From positions 1 through 17,679 of the forward strand of contig DQTU01000186.1 in NCBI GenBank assembly GCA_015662615.1: a stretch of DNA of 17,679 bases, given 5' to 3'. Under the pieces are notes generated by a model, which ran no database searches, was not told the origin of the DNA, and saw only the letters and a list, made by a program, of their open reading frames with translations. This DNA is from Campylobacterales bacterium. GTDB lineage: Bacteria > Campylobacterota > Campylobacteria > Campylobacterales > QNZT01. Numbering within the stretch: the first letter of the stretch is position 1; each line of letters starts with the position of its first letter. Below, one piece after another: positions 7,034 through 14,717 of the stretch. Both the position numbers and the translations under genes were made by a program.

Positions 7034-8116
7034 GTGTTCTCTCAAGCACTCAAAGCTCTTAAAGCAAACCGATTAAAAACAATGCTGATTTACCTCAGCC
7101 TCATTTTTGCTATTGTTGCAATATTTTTAATCACTTCAATCTCGAATGGTATCATCAGTATGTACTCCAATATGATTAAAAGTGATGGAGATATTATCAT
7201 CACACAAGCTAAAATTTCAGATACATTTTTCAGCAATGTAGATGTATCACTTCTTGAGAAAATCAAAATGATTAACGGCGTCAAAAGTGCCACAGCTATG
7301 ATAGTAGGTGCATCTCCAGTAGAAGAGATTCCTATCGTTGCAGTTTATGGCGTAAGTGAAAACCGATATAAAAACTACAAAATCACTTCAGGAACCTATC
7401 CTAAAAATAGTGAAGTCATCATCGGTAAAACCATCTATGACCGACTCGAAAATCAAAAAAGTATTTTTATCGCAGATATGAACTTCTCCATCAGCGGGAC
7501 TTATGAGAGTGATATAGGGTTTGAAAACGGCGGTGTTGTTTTAACACTAAAAGATGCAGGAGAGATTTTTAATAAAAGTGCTTCAATGCTTTTAGTCACA
7601 ACAAAGATAGACCAAAAGATAGAACCTATAGTAAAAAAAATAGCAAAACTCTCTCCTAAAATAGAGGTTAAATCAACAGATAACTTTGTCAAGAACTACA
7701 ATCAATTCAAAATCATCAAAAAATCCTCTTATGCCATCTCTTTTATCGCATTTGCCATGGGACTTCTTGGGATTGTCTCCATTATGAGTATTACCATCAG
7801 TCAAAGGAAAAGTGAATTTGGCATCATGAAAGCGATAGGAATTTCTACTAAAAGAGTAGTTTTTACCATAATGATAGAGAGTTTTATCATCGGTATTTTA
7901 TCTTATATTAGTGCTTTTTTTATCTCCAACGCAATTTTATATATGATTAAAAACAGCAAAGAGCTCCAAGGCTATGTCAATGGAGAGATTTCAACAGAAT
8001 TAGCAATCTTTGTCTTTTCAGCTTCTATGATTATGACCATCATAGGTGCAATCATCCCAGCGCTTAAAGCGGGTAAAACAGACCCAATCATCCTCATACA
8101 AGGCAATCAATCATGA
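7034..8116 (+). CDS. ABC transporter permease, MacB/LolC/FtsX type
   Basis: 360 residues. It has one N-terminal membrane helix (about 18-40), a periplasmic MacB_PCD-like domain (about 41-230), and three C-terminal helices (about 232-255, 277-300, 325-350). This is the topology of MacB, LolC/E and FtsX, which do not transport by the classical channel route but couple ATP hydrolysis to envelope work such as lipoprotein release or drug efflux. The start is GTG at 7034 with AAAGGA 5 bases upstream. Its stop overlaps the ATPase start (ATGA), so the two form one transporter. No partner fusion protein or OMF is nearby, so the substrate is unknown. The TTCATA direct repeats lie just upstream. Confidence 0.85.
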   Translation: MFSQALKALKANRLKTMLIYLSLIFAIVAIFLITSISNGIISMYSNMIKSDGDIIITQAKISDTFFSNVDVSLLEKIKMINGVKSATAMIVGASPVEEIPIVAVYGVSENRYKNYKITSGTYPKNSEVIIGKTIYDRLENQKSIFIADMNFSISGTYESDIGFENGGVVLTLKDAGEIFNKSASMLLVTTKIDQKIEPIVKKIAKLSPKIEVKSTDNFVKNYNQFKIIKKSSYAISFIAFAMGLLGIVSIMSITISQRKSEFGIMKAIGISTKRVVFTIMIESFIIGILSYISAFFISNAILYMIKNSKELQGYVNGEISTELAIFVFSASMIMTIIGAIIPALKAGKTDPIILIQGNQS

Positions 8117-8733
8117 TAAAAGCACAACAGATAAACCACTATTATGGAAAAGAGCAAGTCCTATACGATATCAATCTTGAAATTCAAAAAGGAGAATTTA
8201 TCGCACTCGTTGGTACTAGTGGAAGTGGAAAATCTACACTTCTTTCTATCCTATCTACTTTATTAAAGCCTACTAGTGGAACATTAACATTTGACAATTT
8301 ACCCTATCAAAAGATTAAAAATATCAATACTTTTCGAAAAGAGTATGTAGGATTTGTATTTCAATTTCACTACCTTATAGAGTATCTAAGCGTCAAAGAC
8401 AACATCACACTCGCTACAGAGAACCAAGAAAACAAATATTTAGATGAATTACTAAAATATCTAAAAATTGAAGAACTCTCAAACAAACTTCCAAACCAAA
8501 TTTCAGGAGGAGAGAGACAAAGAGCTGCAATCGCCAGAGCACTTATCAACAAACCTAAAGTTATCTTTGCCGATGAACCCACAGGAAACCTAGACTCTCA
8601 AAACTCTCAAAATGTTTTTGCACTTTTACAAGAAGTAGCAAACCAAGGCACAACCGTAATAGTTGCTACACATGACACAGAATTAGCCAAAATGACAGAT
8701 AGAATATGTGAGATTACTGATGGCAAACTTTAA
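8113..8733 (+). CDS. ABC transporter ATPase, LolD/MacB-N type
   Basis: 206 residues, slightly shorter than the usual LolD-type ATPase. Walker A is GTSGSGKST (Lys40), the signature is SGGER (131-135), and Walker B is VIFADEPTG (Asp154, Glu155), with the H-loop in VATHD. The sequence belongs to the MacB/LolD/FtsE class and pairs with the permease that overlaps it by 4 bases. Its 3' end overlaps the next gene by 14 bases, so the transporter and the haem-copper-like protein are translated from one message. Confidence 0.92.
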   Translation: MIKAQQINHYYGKEQVLYDINLEIQKGEFIALVGTSGSGKSTLLSILSTLLKPTSGTLTFDNLPYQKIKNINTFRKEYVGFVFQFHYLIEYLSVKDNITLATENQENKYLDELLKYLKIEELSNKLPNQISGGERQRAAIARALINKPKVIFADEPTGNLDSQNSQNVFALLQEVANQGTTVIVATHDTELAKMTDRICEITDGKL

Positions 8734-10285
8734 CCATTTCATAAACAAACATTTCAACATTGCCCTCTTATTTTTAGTAGCTGGATTTTTATTTGGACTT
8801 TTTTATTCACTAAATCTACTTGGATTTAATATAGACTCAAAAGTTTTCACAGCACCAAATCTACGCTCTATTCACATATCACTCATGCTTTATGGTTTTG
8901 TACCACTTATGCTCTCCTACCTACCCTTTTTACTCATTCAAAAAGAGATTGGAAGTGACACAAAAGGTTTAGCGTATTTAGAAATTTACTCAATCATTTG
9001 GTATCTCTTTTTAGTCTACATGACCATTGCACTTCTCTTTGGCAACCACAGAGGATTGGCTTTTTATGATTTTCCCTATGAGCTCAATTTTCTCTTAGCA
9101 CTTGCAGGGCTTTTTTACATCTTGGCATTATTTCGTTTTATGGGACAATACTCAGTTTTACCACTTTGGATTAAAGTCTCTAGAGTCATTGTTATGTTGG
9201 CACCACTTGCACTTTTAATACTTATGAATCCAAAAGTTGGACAAGTAGAATCCACAGTATCAGGTCCTCATGGAGACAATACTCTGGGCATAAGTTTTGC
9301 ACTAATCCCTATCTATTATCTCATTATAAAATATCTAAGTGACACCCCATTTAATTCAAGATGGAATGCACTTTGGATAATACCACTTGCAGGATACATC
9401 CTCTCTGTTGTACACCGTATCTTCATCGGAGACCTCAGCTATAATCAAGAGTGGTTTTTCCAATACCTTACCCTATTATATATTCCCCTACTCTATCGCT
9501 GGTACAAAGATGCAGATATCTCTAAAGACTCTAAAAAATTACTTTTGATTTCAATTATTGCCTTTTTATTTGTTGATATAGAAGGAAATATCATTTTTAT
9601 CCCTGAGATAAGATGGGCATTTCACCGAAACGACCTCATCGTAGCACATGCACATATTGCCATGGGTGTCGGCGTATTTTTTATGGTAATTTCTCTGTTT
9701 TCAAAACATATCGAAACAGCAAAAAATTCTATATTTAAAAACTTATATCTTATAGGGATGGTTGGCATCCTCATCTCCCTCTCCCTCGCTGGCTTTATCC
9801 AAGCAGATAAATTTGACGGAGATGTCACAACCTACTGGACAATCAGAAGCTTTTGTGCACTCTTTATCATCGGAGCCTTTATACCATTTGTCACAAAACT
9901 GGATATCAAACAATTAAACCCACCTAAACTTTACCATCTAGTGGGATTTGGCTCTGATTTTTTAGGAGGACTGCTCCTCTTTTTACTAGCTGATTTTCTC
10001 TATCCCCTAATTGGATTCAAATTTGAAGGAGGATACCAATATGTTGTATTTGCATTCATGATGGGAACAGGAATCATCCACTTCTTTGGACTTATAAAAC
10101 CAACTATCGCTTATGATCTGGCAGAGATTACTTTTTATATCAGAGCGATTGTAAGTGCTTTTTTCTTTTCACTTTATCTTTCAAAACAAGTGGATTTGAT
10201 AGGGCTTTTGGTAGCTGGTTATGATTTGATGTTTGGGATGGTTTTTTTGGTGTATTTATTCAATCATAAGAGTAAAAATTCATAA
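8720..10285 (+). CDS. Divergent haem-copper oxidase/NO-reductase-like subunit I with incomplete CuB site
   Basis: 521 residues from the ATG at 8720; an in-frame GTG at 8708 would add four. About twelve membrane helices. The family relationship is read from LRSIHISLMLYGF (His52, like the low-spin haem ligand of helix II) and VAHAHIAMG (His310 and His312, like the HXH of helix X that binds both haems). PHGDNTLG (His184) resembles the helix VI HNAVG of CcoN-like proteins and may be one metal ligand. At the helix VII position, where catalytic oxidases have His-His, it reads VVHRIF (His232-Arg233). A full three-His CuB or FeB site is therefore not visible. No subunit II or cytochrome c subunit is next to it. 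It could be an unusual NO reductase, an oxidase relative or a haem sensor/assembly protein. The coupling to the ABC genes is unexplained. Confidence 0.6.
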   Translation: MANFNHFINKHFNIALLFLVAGFLFGLFYSLNLLGFNIDSKVFTAPNLRSIHISLMLYGFVPLMLSYLPFLLIQKEIGSDTKGLAYLEIYSIIWYLFLVYMTIALLFGNHRGLAFYDFPYELNFLLALAGLFYILALFRFMGQYSVLPLWIKVSRVIVMLAPLALLILMNPKVGQVESTVSGPHGDNTLGISFALIPIYYLIIKYLSDTPFNSRWNALWIIPLAGYILSVVHRIFIGDLSYNQEWFFQYLTLLYIPLLYRWYKDADISKDSKKLLLISIIAFLFVDIEGNIIFIPEIRWAFHRNDLIVAHAHIAMGVGVFFMVISLFSKHIETAKNSIFKNLYLIGMVGILISLSLAGFIQADKFDGDVTTYWTIRSFCALFIIGAFIPFVTKLDIKQLNPPKLYHLVGFGSDFLGGLLLFLLADFLYPLIGFKFEGGYQYVVFAFMMGTGIIHFFGLIKPTIAYDLAEITFYIRAIVSAFFFSLYLSKQVDLIGLLVAGYDLMFGMVFLVYLFNHKSKNS

Positions 10286-10310
10286 AACATTCATAATCAT
10301 GTCTTATCAT
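10279..10310 (+). promoter_or_regulatory. Direct repeat TTCATA-N5-TTCATA plus -10 (copy 2)
   Basis: TTCATA at 10279-10284 and 10290-10295, 11 bp apart, then 9 bases, then TATCAT (10305-10310) as -10. The 17-bp repeat unit differs from copy 1 (6972-6988) at one base. The first half-site overlaps the stop codon of the upstream gene. It would drive the gene at 10338. Confidence 0.5.
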
Positions 10311-10337
10311 ACAACCATAAAAAACTAAAAAGGATTT

Positions 10338-11321
10338 ATGATGCAAAGACTGGCTCTTATATTTTTTGTTGCATTTGAACTCTGTTATTATTTATTGATA
10401 GCACAAACTGGTATTGTGGAATATTTTAACTCAGATATGTTAGCGATTGGTACGCTTCCTGTTGGTGGTGTACTGGGAGCTATTTATGTAATGTTTAGTC
10501 GCTTTTCGAAGAAAACTTTACTTATATCCTTATTATCTCTTCAAACAATTATAACACTTTTTTATCCTGATTTTACACCGTTTATGCTTTTCATATTGGG
10601 AATTTCAGTAGGTGGTATTGCTCCAATTTTGGTTAATTCTCTAAAACTTCAAAAGGGTTTAGAGATGGGGATTTCATTAGCTATCGCTTATACAGTAGGA
10701 ACAGCACTGTTTACTACCGACCCAGCAAGCAGGCTTTATATGGCACTATTTTTTAGTGTTATTGCGTTAATTAGTGTTCATTTTCTGCCTTCGATGATAG
10801 AGGTCAAGCAGAGATACAAAAGTTATTTTGATTATAGCTTGTTAGCAATGATGACCTTATGGGTATTTTTGGATTCGGCTCTATTTGAGACACTTTCACG
10901 GGATGTTTATATTCCAATTTGGCGAGGTGGATTTAGTGTAGAGATTGTTATTTTTCATATCCTTGGGATTGTGGCAGCTTTTTCTTATAAGATAGAGAGA
11001 GTCCAAAAAGAGTTGCTTATCTTGTCACTTTTTGCTTTTAGTTATCTACTGTTTTTCTTACAAGAAGCATTGCTTTTGTCTATCGTTTATCCGTTTGTCA
11101 TCTCATATTACAATGTTATAATACTGCAAAATTTGATAAAAGTGAAAGACTTTAGGATGATTGCGGTTTCAATGATTTTCATCGGATGGATTGCTTCTGG
11201 AGCTGGGTTATTGGTGGCGTTGGAAAATCTAATCATATTTGTTCCAATTGTCTTTTTAGGTGCTATTATTCATATGTTTAATGGTCAAATCAAATTTAAC
11301 AAGGAGATACATTATGTATAA
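10338..11321 (+). CDS. Uncharacterised polytopic membrane protein, possibly MFS-like
   Basis: 327 residues, hydrophobic throughout, with roughly ten membrane helices and short loops. I do not recognise the family. The repeated pattern of paired helices and the GGVLGAIYVMFSRFSKK loop (a short G-x(n)-R/K loop between helices 2 and 3) is reminiscent of the major facilitator superfamily, but it is shorter than a 12-helix MFS protein and lacks a clear motif A. No cysteine pair or histidine cluster suggests a metal or haem role. ATG codons at 10338 and 10341 are both possible; the AAAAAGGA at 10327-10334 favours 10341 by spacing (6 bases). Its end overlaps the YceI gene by 8 bases, so it heads an operon of three, behind the second TTCATA promoter. 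Confidence 0.7.
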   Translation: MMQRLALIFFVAFELCYYLLIAQTGIVEYFNSDMLAIGTLPVGGVLGAIYVMFSRFSKKTLLISLLSLQTIITLFYPDFTPFMLFILGISVGGIAPILVNSLKLQKGLEMGISLAIAYTVGTALFTTDPASRLYMALFFSVIALISVHFLPSMIEVKQRYKSYFDYSLLAMMTLWVFLDSALFETLSRDVYIPIWRGGFSVEIVIFHILGIVAAFSYKIERVQKELLILSLFAFSYLLFFLQEALLLSIVYPFVISYYNVIILQNLIKVKDFRMIAVSMIFIGWIASGAGLLVALENLIIFVPIVFLGAIIHMFNGQIKFNKEIHYV

Positions 11322-11835
11322 AAAAATTATATTATTGGCGGCAGTTCCATTTCTGCTTAGTGCGGCAAATTTAACACTCACTGATGGGGAGATAAAGGCT
11401 CATACAAAAGTTTTTGGGGATTCAAATATCAATCCTTCAACAAAAATAATTACAGTTGACGTATCCATGGATGATACAATTGAAAGCTTGAAAGGGAAAT
11501 TTTCAATCAAGGCAAAAGACCTTAAAAGTAGTAAAAGTGATAGAGATGAACATATGCATGAAGCGCTAGAAGTGACAAAATATCCTGAAATTATTGTGGA
11601 TATACAAAGTGTTATTAAAATTGAAGACGCATATAAACTTGATGGTACAGTCACACTACACGGAGTTACAAAGCCATTAAACACCATAGCCCAAATCAAT
11701 AAAAATGAAGACGGCTTAACTATAAATGGAAGCTTTTCAGTCAATACCACAGAACATGGAATGAAGCCTATAAAATTGCTTTTCTTGACAGTGCGTGAGC
11801 GTATCGATATCACTTATGATTTACTGTTAAAGTGA
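11314..11835 (+). CDS. YceI-family periplasmic lipid-binding protein
   Basis: 173 residues from the ATG at 11314, which has AAGGAG 7 bases upstream; longer in-frame starts would lie inside the previous gene. A signal peptide (MYKKIILLAAVPFLLSAA) is followed by a YceI lipocalin-like beta-barrel. It has DxxxxSLKGKFSIKAKDLKSSKSDRDEHM, then KYPEIIVDIQSV, then the typical LTLHGVTKPL turn, here VTLHGVTKPL. YceI proteins bind polyisoprenoid or similar amphiphilic molecules in the periplasm; a role in quinone or lipid handling is inferred for the family. It is the middle gene of the 10338-12301 operon. Confidence 0.9.
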   Translation: MYKKIILLAAVPFLLSAANLTLTDGEIKAHTKVFGDSNINPSTKIITVDVSMDDTIESLKGKFSIKAKDLKSSKSDRDEHMHEALEVTKYPEIIVDIQSVIKIEDAYKLDGTVTLHGVTKPLNTIAQINKNEDGLTINGSFSVNTTEHGMKPIKLLFLTVRERIDITYDLLLK

Positions 11836-11842
11836 GGATAAT

Positions 11843-12301
11843 ATGAAACACTTAATTATTGTACTTTTTTTGGCATCTTTAGCTTGGGCAAAACCTTTGG
11901 ATATCAATGATAGCCTTCCAACTATCAGTTTAAATGACCAGTTTGGAAACAGCCATACGATAGACAAAAATATCTCAAAAATCATTATCAGTTTTGACAA
12001 AAAAAGTAGTGTTTTGGCAAACAAGTTTATATCGTTAAAAAAAGATAGTGCACATTATCTTAGTGAGAACAACATGGTTTTTATCGCGAATATCACAGCT
12101 ATGCCAGCACTCATCACAAAACTCTTTGCCATGCCAAAGATGAAGAAGTATAAACATACGATTCTTTTGATTGATGACGATGATAATGATATGTTTTTAA
12201 CGAAAAAGAAACATATCAGCATCTATGATATTGAAAACGCTAAAGTCAAAAAGATTACCTATATCAAAGGTCTTGAAGAGATATACACATCCCAACCTTA
12301 A
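11843..12301 (+). CDS. Exported thioredoxin-fold-like protein without cysteines
   Basis: 152 residues with signal peptide MKHLIIVLFLASLAWA. The mature part has NDSLPTISLNDQFGNSHTIDKNISKIIISFDK, which resembles the start of redoxin/AhpC-TSA domains. However, the place of the CXXC motif reads DKKSS and there is no cysteine in the protein, so it cannot act as a thiol redox enzyme. A later MPKMKKYKHTILLIDDDD strand fits the same fold. GAGGAT lies 6 bases upstream and the gap to YceI is 7 bases. The final codons, IYTSQP and TAA, lie inside the left terminal repeat of the element at 12282-12553, so the natural C-terminus may have been replaced by the insertion. Confidence 0.75.
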   Translation: MKHLIIVLFLASLAWAKPLDINDSLPTISLNDQFGNSHTIDKNISKIIISFDKKSSVLANKFISLKKDSAHYLSENNMVFIANITAMPALITKLFAMPKMKKYKHTILLIDDDDNDMFLTKKKHISIYDIENAKVKKITYIKGLEEIYTSQP

Positions 12302-12553
12302 ATCCCCTCTTTTGATGGATTTTAAAGCTGTTAGATTTAGTTATTGAAAATTGAAGCCCTACCCGTAGGTAATGCGAAATTTTAAATGGCTAAAGATGGC
12401 AGCTTTAAAGTCCACCCGAAGGGCAAGCGATAAGTCGCCGTATATTAAACAAAATAGTTTTGAATTGCAAAAAGCAGTCCTATAACTATTTTCTTCAATC
12501 TGCAACGACTTCTCACTTGTCAAAAGAGGGGATTTAAGGTTGGGATATGTATA
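12282..12553. mobile_element. 272-bp MITE-like structured element with 34-bp terminal inverted repeats
   Basis: Arms 12282-12315 and 12520-12553 are inverted copies matching at 33 of 34 positions; the inner 27 are perfect. The outer ends are TATACAC and ATGTATA, so a TA target duplication, as in IS630/Tc1-like elements, is possible. The 204-bp interior holds no convincing gene. It contains a long imperfect stem (12317-12413), CCC-GAA-GGG (12415-12423), GCGA-TAAG-TCGC (12427-12438) and AAAATAGTT/AACTATTTT (12451-12492). The composition is less AT-rich in the centre than in the flanks. It separates the operon ending at 12301 from the metallophosphoesterase gene. A non-autonomous transposable element is the best reading; no transposase is in the window. 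Confidence 0.75.
12317..12413 (+). ncRNA. Long hairpin inside the MITE-like element, wobble pairs point to plus-strand RNA
   Basis: Bases 12317-12352 pair with 12378-12413 at 33 of 36 positions. Five of these are U.G wobbles (12320, 12331, 12332, 12341, 12342) with the U always in the left arm and the G in the right. In the complementary RNA they would be C/A mismatches. The loop contains a small CCTAC-CC-GTAGG hairpin (12358-12369). The structure is seen in the sequence; that it is a functional RNA is inference, since a DNA hairpin role in transposition would use the same pairing. Confidence 0.4.
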
Positions 12554-12577
12554 AATGCAACTGTTCGAAGGTGATTC

Positions 12578-13327
12578 ATGTTTGAAACAAAAGGATTTTT
12601 TCCTACACCTCAAACGATAGAGGTTCCCATAGAGAGATTACCCTTAGCATTGGAAGGACTCTCTATCTTGCACCTTAGCGACCTGCATATCAATAAAAAA
12701 ACTACAATAGAAAAAATGGAGCAATTAATAAACTCTTCTAATCAACTAAGCCCTGATATCATTGTCATCACAGGAGATATCATTGACACGAAACCAAAAC
12801 ATATTAAAGAAAAACTCAAACTTCTCAAAGGCTTAAAAGCTAATACCTTTTATATAAGTGGAAATCATGACCTATTTTATGGGCTTGATGAGTTGGTCAG
12901 CATCTTAGAGGAGACACATATCACATTTATAGATAATCAGCTTGTAAACTTACAATATCATGGACATAGTTATAGTATTGCAGGGTTAGGCGATAGGTTT
13001 TCAAAGTTTTTTGGACGCAAAAGAGATATAGAAAAAATTACCCAACAAATCAGAGAAAAAAATCCTCTTATATTTTTAGCCCATCAGCCAAAAGATTATA
13101 CAATTGCACTTCAATGTGGAGCAATACTCTTTTTGGCGGGGCATACACATGGAGGTCAGATATTTCCATTTCATTATCTGGTAAAATTAGTGCAGCCATT
13201 TTTAGCAGGTCTACATTTTAAAAAAGGTATGTCTATTTATATCAGTAGAGGTTTGGGTAGTTGGGGTGTTGATTTTCGTTTTTTAGCACCTAGTGAAATT
13301 AGTTTGTTAAAATTAAAAGGGAGTTGA
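12578..13327 (+). CDS. Calcineurin-like metallophosphoesterase, YkuE/YaeI type
   Basis: 249 residues with the full set of metal motifs: SDLH (Asp35, His37), TGDIID (Asp67), GNHD (Asn96-His97), LAHQP (His169) and AGHTHGGQ (His189, His191). It hydrolyses phosphoester or pyrophosphate bonds at a dinuclear metal site. Relatives act on phospholipids or UDP-diacylglucosamine at the membrane. Many relatives have N-terminal membrane helices before the 'PxxxxxEVPIxxLP' segment; here the protein begins just 10 residues before it and lacks them. An in-frame TGA at 12572 blocks a longer reading, and the MITE-like element ends 24 bases upstream, so an N-terminal truncation is possible. AAGGTG before the ATG serves as ribosome binding site. 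Confidence 0.88.
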   Translation: MFETKGFFPTPQTIEVPIERLPLALEGLSILHLSDLHINKKTTIEKMEQLINSSNQLSPDIIVITGDIIDTKPKHIKEKLKLLKGLKANTFYISGNHDLFYGLDELVSILEETHITFIDNQLVNLQYHGHSYSIAGLGDRFSKFFGRKRDIEKITQQIREKNPLIFLAHQPKDYTIALQCGAILFLAGHTHGGQIFPFHYLVKLVQPFLAGLHFKKGMSIYISRGLGSWGVDFRFLAPSEISLLKLKGS

Positions 13328-14301
13328 TGTTGAAAAAAATCTTAATTTCAGTTGCCATGTTATTCTCTTTTTTGGATGCAAAAGATGACTATCAAATGGG
13401 GCTTGGATACCAACTCGGTGATACACCACTTTATCTAGGAGGCTATCTCGCTGCACGGTATGACATCAATCATGGAGAACAGGAATTTGACCTCGATGAT
13501 GTTGCCGTACTTCTTTATGGGAGTTTTGAAAAATTTGATTTTTTAAGTGAGATAGAAGCAAGTGATGTCACATTTGAAAAAGAGGGGAAAAGAGATTATG
13601 ACCTTGCAAACTCAACCTTTCATATAGAAAGGCTTTATGTTACTATCCCTTTGAAAGATGATGCGTCTGTACATTTTGGAAAATTTAATACCGATATTGG
13701 CTTTTGGAATCAAACTCCGATAAATGTCCTGCATGATACTACCACCCCACCACATATCATGACAGACCTCTTTCCAAAATTAACAACGGGAATCGGCTAT
13801 ATAAAGAGTATCAACGATAACTTCTCTTTATCACTTGCCCTGCAACATAACCATGATATAGATGATGAATTTAATAATCTTTTTGTGAAACAGCATTACA
13901 ATTTCAGTATAAAAAACACGCAAGACTCTTATACATGGGGCGTTGGTGGTGGATATTTTAAAGAGAAAAATGACCAAAGTTCTACTTATGCAACTGTTGG
14001 AATTCAAAAAGAGTTTGAAAAGTGGACACTACTTAGTGAAGTCTATTCAAGAGTAACAGATGATGCTCCAAGTGTGCCTTATGATATCTATCTCCAAGGG
14101 ACATGGCACTTCAAAGATAAACATGACATAGCATTTCGGACTGAAACTTATAATGATGAGATTGAAGATTCTAGCGATACCGTAGGATTGATAGGCTACA
14201 CATACCGCCCTTACCCCTTCATGGCAATCAAAGGTGAATTCGAAGCACACAGCATTGAGCGTTTAAGCCATGCGGTCTTCTCCTTTTCGGTAATCTTCTA
14301 A
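13327..14301 (+). CDS. Outer-membrane beta-barrel protein, porin-like
   Basis: 324 residues. MLKKILISVAMLFSFLDA is a signal peptide. The rest is alternating hydrophobic/polar strands with aromatic girdles (for example LYLGGYLAARYDI, WGVGGGYFKE, WTLLSEVYSRV), ending in VFSFSVIF, the terminal aromatic pattern recognised by the BAM machine. HFGKFNTDIGFWNQTP resembles phosphate-selective and oligosaccharide porins. It is preceded by GGGAG and its ATG overlaps the previous stop by one base; a TTG at 13324 would add one residue. It is coupled by overlap to the mini binding protein that follows, which argues for a shared ligand. Substrate unknown. Confidence 0.8.
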   Translation: MLKKILISVAMLFSFLDAKDDYQMGLGYQLGDTPLYLGGYLAARYDINHGEQEFDLDDVAVLLYGSFEKFDFLSEIEASDVTFEKEGKRDYDLANSTFHIERLYVTIPLKDDASVHFGKFNTDIGFWNQTPINVLHDTTTPPHIMTDLFPKLTTGIGYIKSINDNFSLSLALQHNHDIDDEFNNLFVKQHYNFSIKNTQDSYTWGVGGGYFKEKNDQSSTYATVGIQKEFEKWTLLSEVYSRVTDDAPSVPYDIYLQGTWHFKDKHDIAFRTETYNDEIEDSSDTVGLIGYTYRPYPFMAIKGEFEAHSIERLSHAVFSFSVIF

Positions 14302-14717
14302 TGCCTAAAAAAGTTTTTTTAATAATTTTGCTTAACAGCACACTATTTTCCCAAACTCTTTATATCATTGCACATAAAAACTTCCCCCTAAACACGCTGA
14401 GTAAAAAAGAGATAAAGGCTGTTTATCTCGACCAAAAACGCTATATCAACGATAAAAAAGTCCTTCCTCTAAATTTTAATCATGCTAACCCTCTAAGAAA
14501 TTCATTTGAAAAAATTGTTTTAGAAAAAAGTCGAAACTTTCTTGAGCGTTACTGGATTAAAGCACACTATAAAGGTCATCGTCCGCCAAAGGTTTTAAAA
14601 AGTAAAGCATCTGTACTCTCATTTATAAAAGAACTCGACAATGCAATTGGCTATGTAGATGGTAATATATCTGATTTGAAAGAGATAAAAATACTACTTA
14701 AAGTGAAACTAAAATGA
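14301..14717 (+). CDS. Minimal PstS-like periplasmic substrate-binding protein
   Basis: 138 residues with signal peptide MPKKVFLIILLNSTLFSQ. The mature part follows the short phosphate-binding-like (PBP_like_2) pattern. It has NFPLNTLSKKEIKAVYLDQKRYINDKKVLPLNFNHANPLRNSFEKIVL, then the W-x-x-HYKGHRPPKVL segment, then IGYVDGN. It is about half the size of a transport PstS and no ABC transporter genes accompany it, so it is more likely a ligand sensor. It overlaps the barrel gene (TAATG) and the kinase gene by 4 bases, placing it between the outer-membrane entry point and the signalling protein. Confidence 0.8.
   Translation: MPKKVFLIILLNSTLFSQTLYIIAHKNFPLNTLSKKEIKAVYLDQKRYINDKKVLPLNFNHANPLRNSFEKIVLEKSRNFLERYWIKAHYKGHRPPKVLKSKASVLSFIKELDNAIGYVDGNISDLKEIKILLKVKLK

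Noticed and set aside
8113..8733. LolD or MacB as a firm name
   Set aside because: Class is clear, but with only one permease gene, no LolE, MacA or fused ATPase, neither name can be assigned.
11400..11813. 137-residue minus-strand frame over the YceI gene
   Set aside because: Antisense shadow; the plus-strand frame has a signal peptide, a good ribosome binding site and family motifs.
12359..12613. 84-residue minus-strand reading frame
   Set aside because: It lies across the interior and right arm of the MITE-like element and into the metallophosphoesterase gene. It has no ribosome binding site and its composition follows the hairpins, so it is not a gene.
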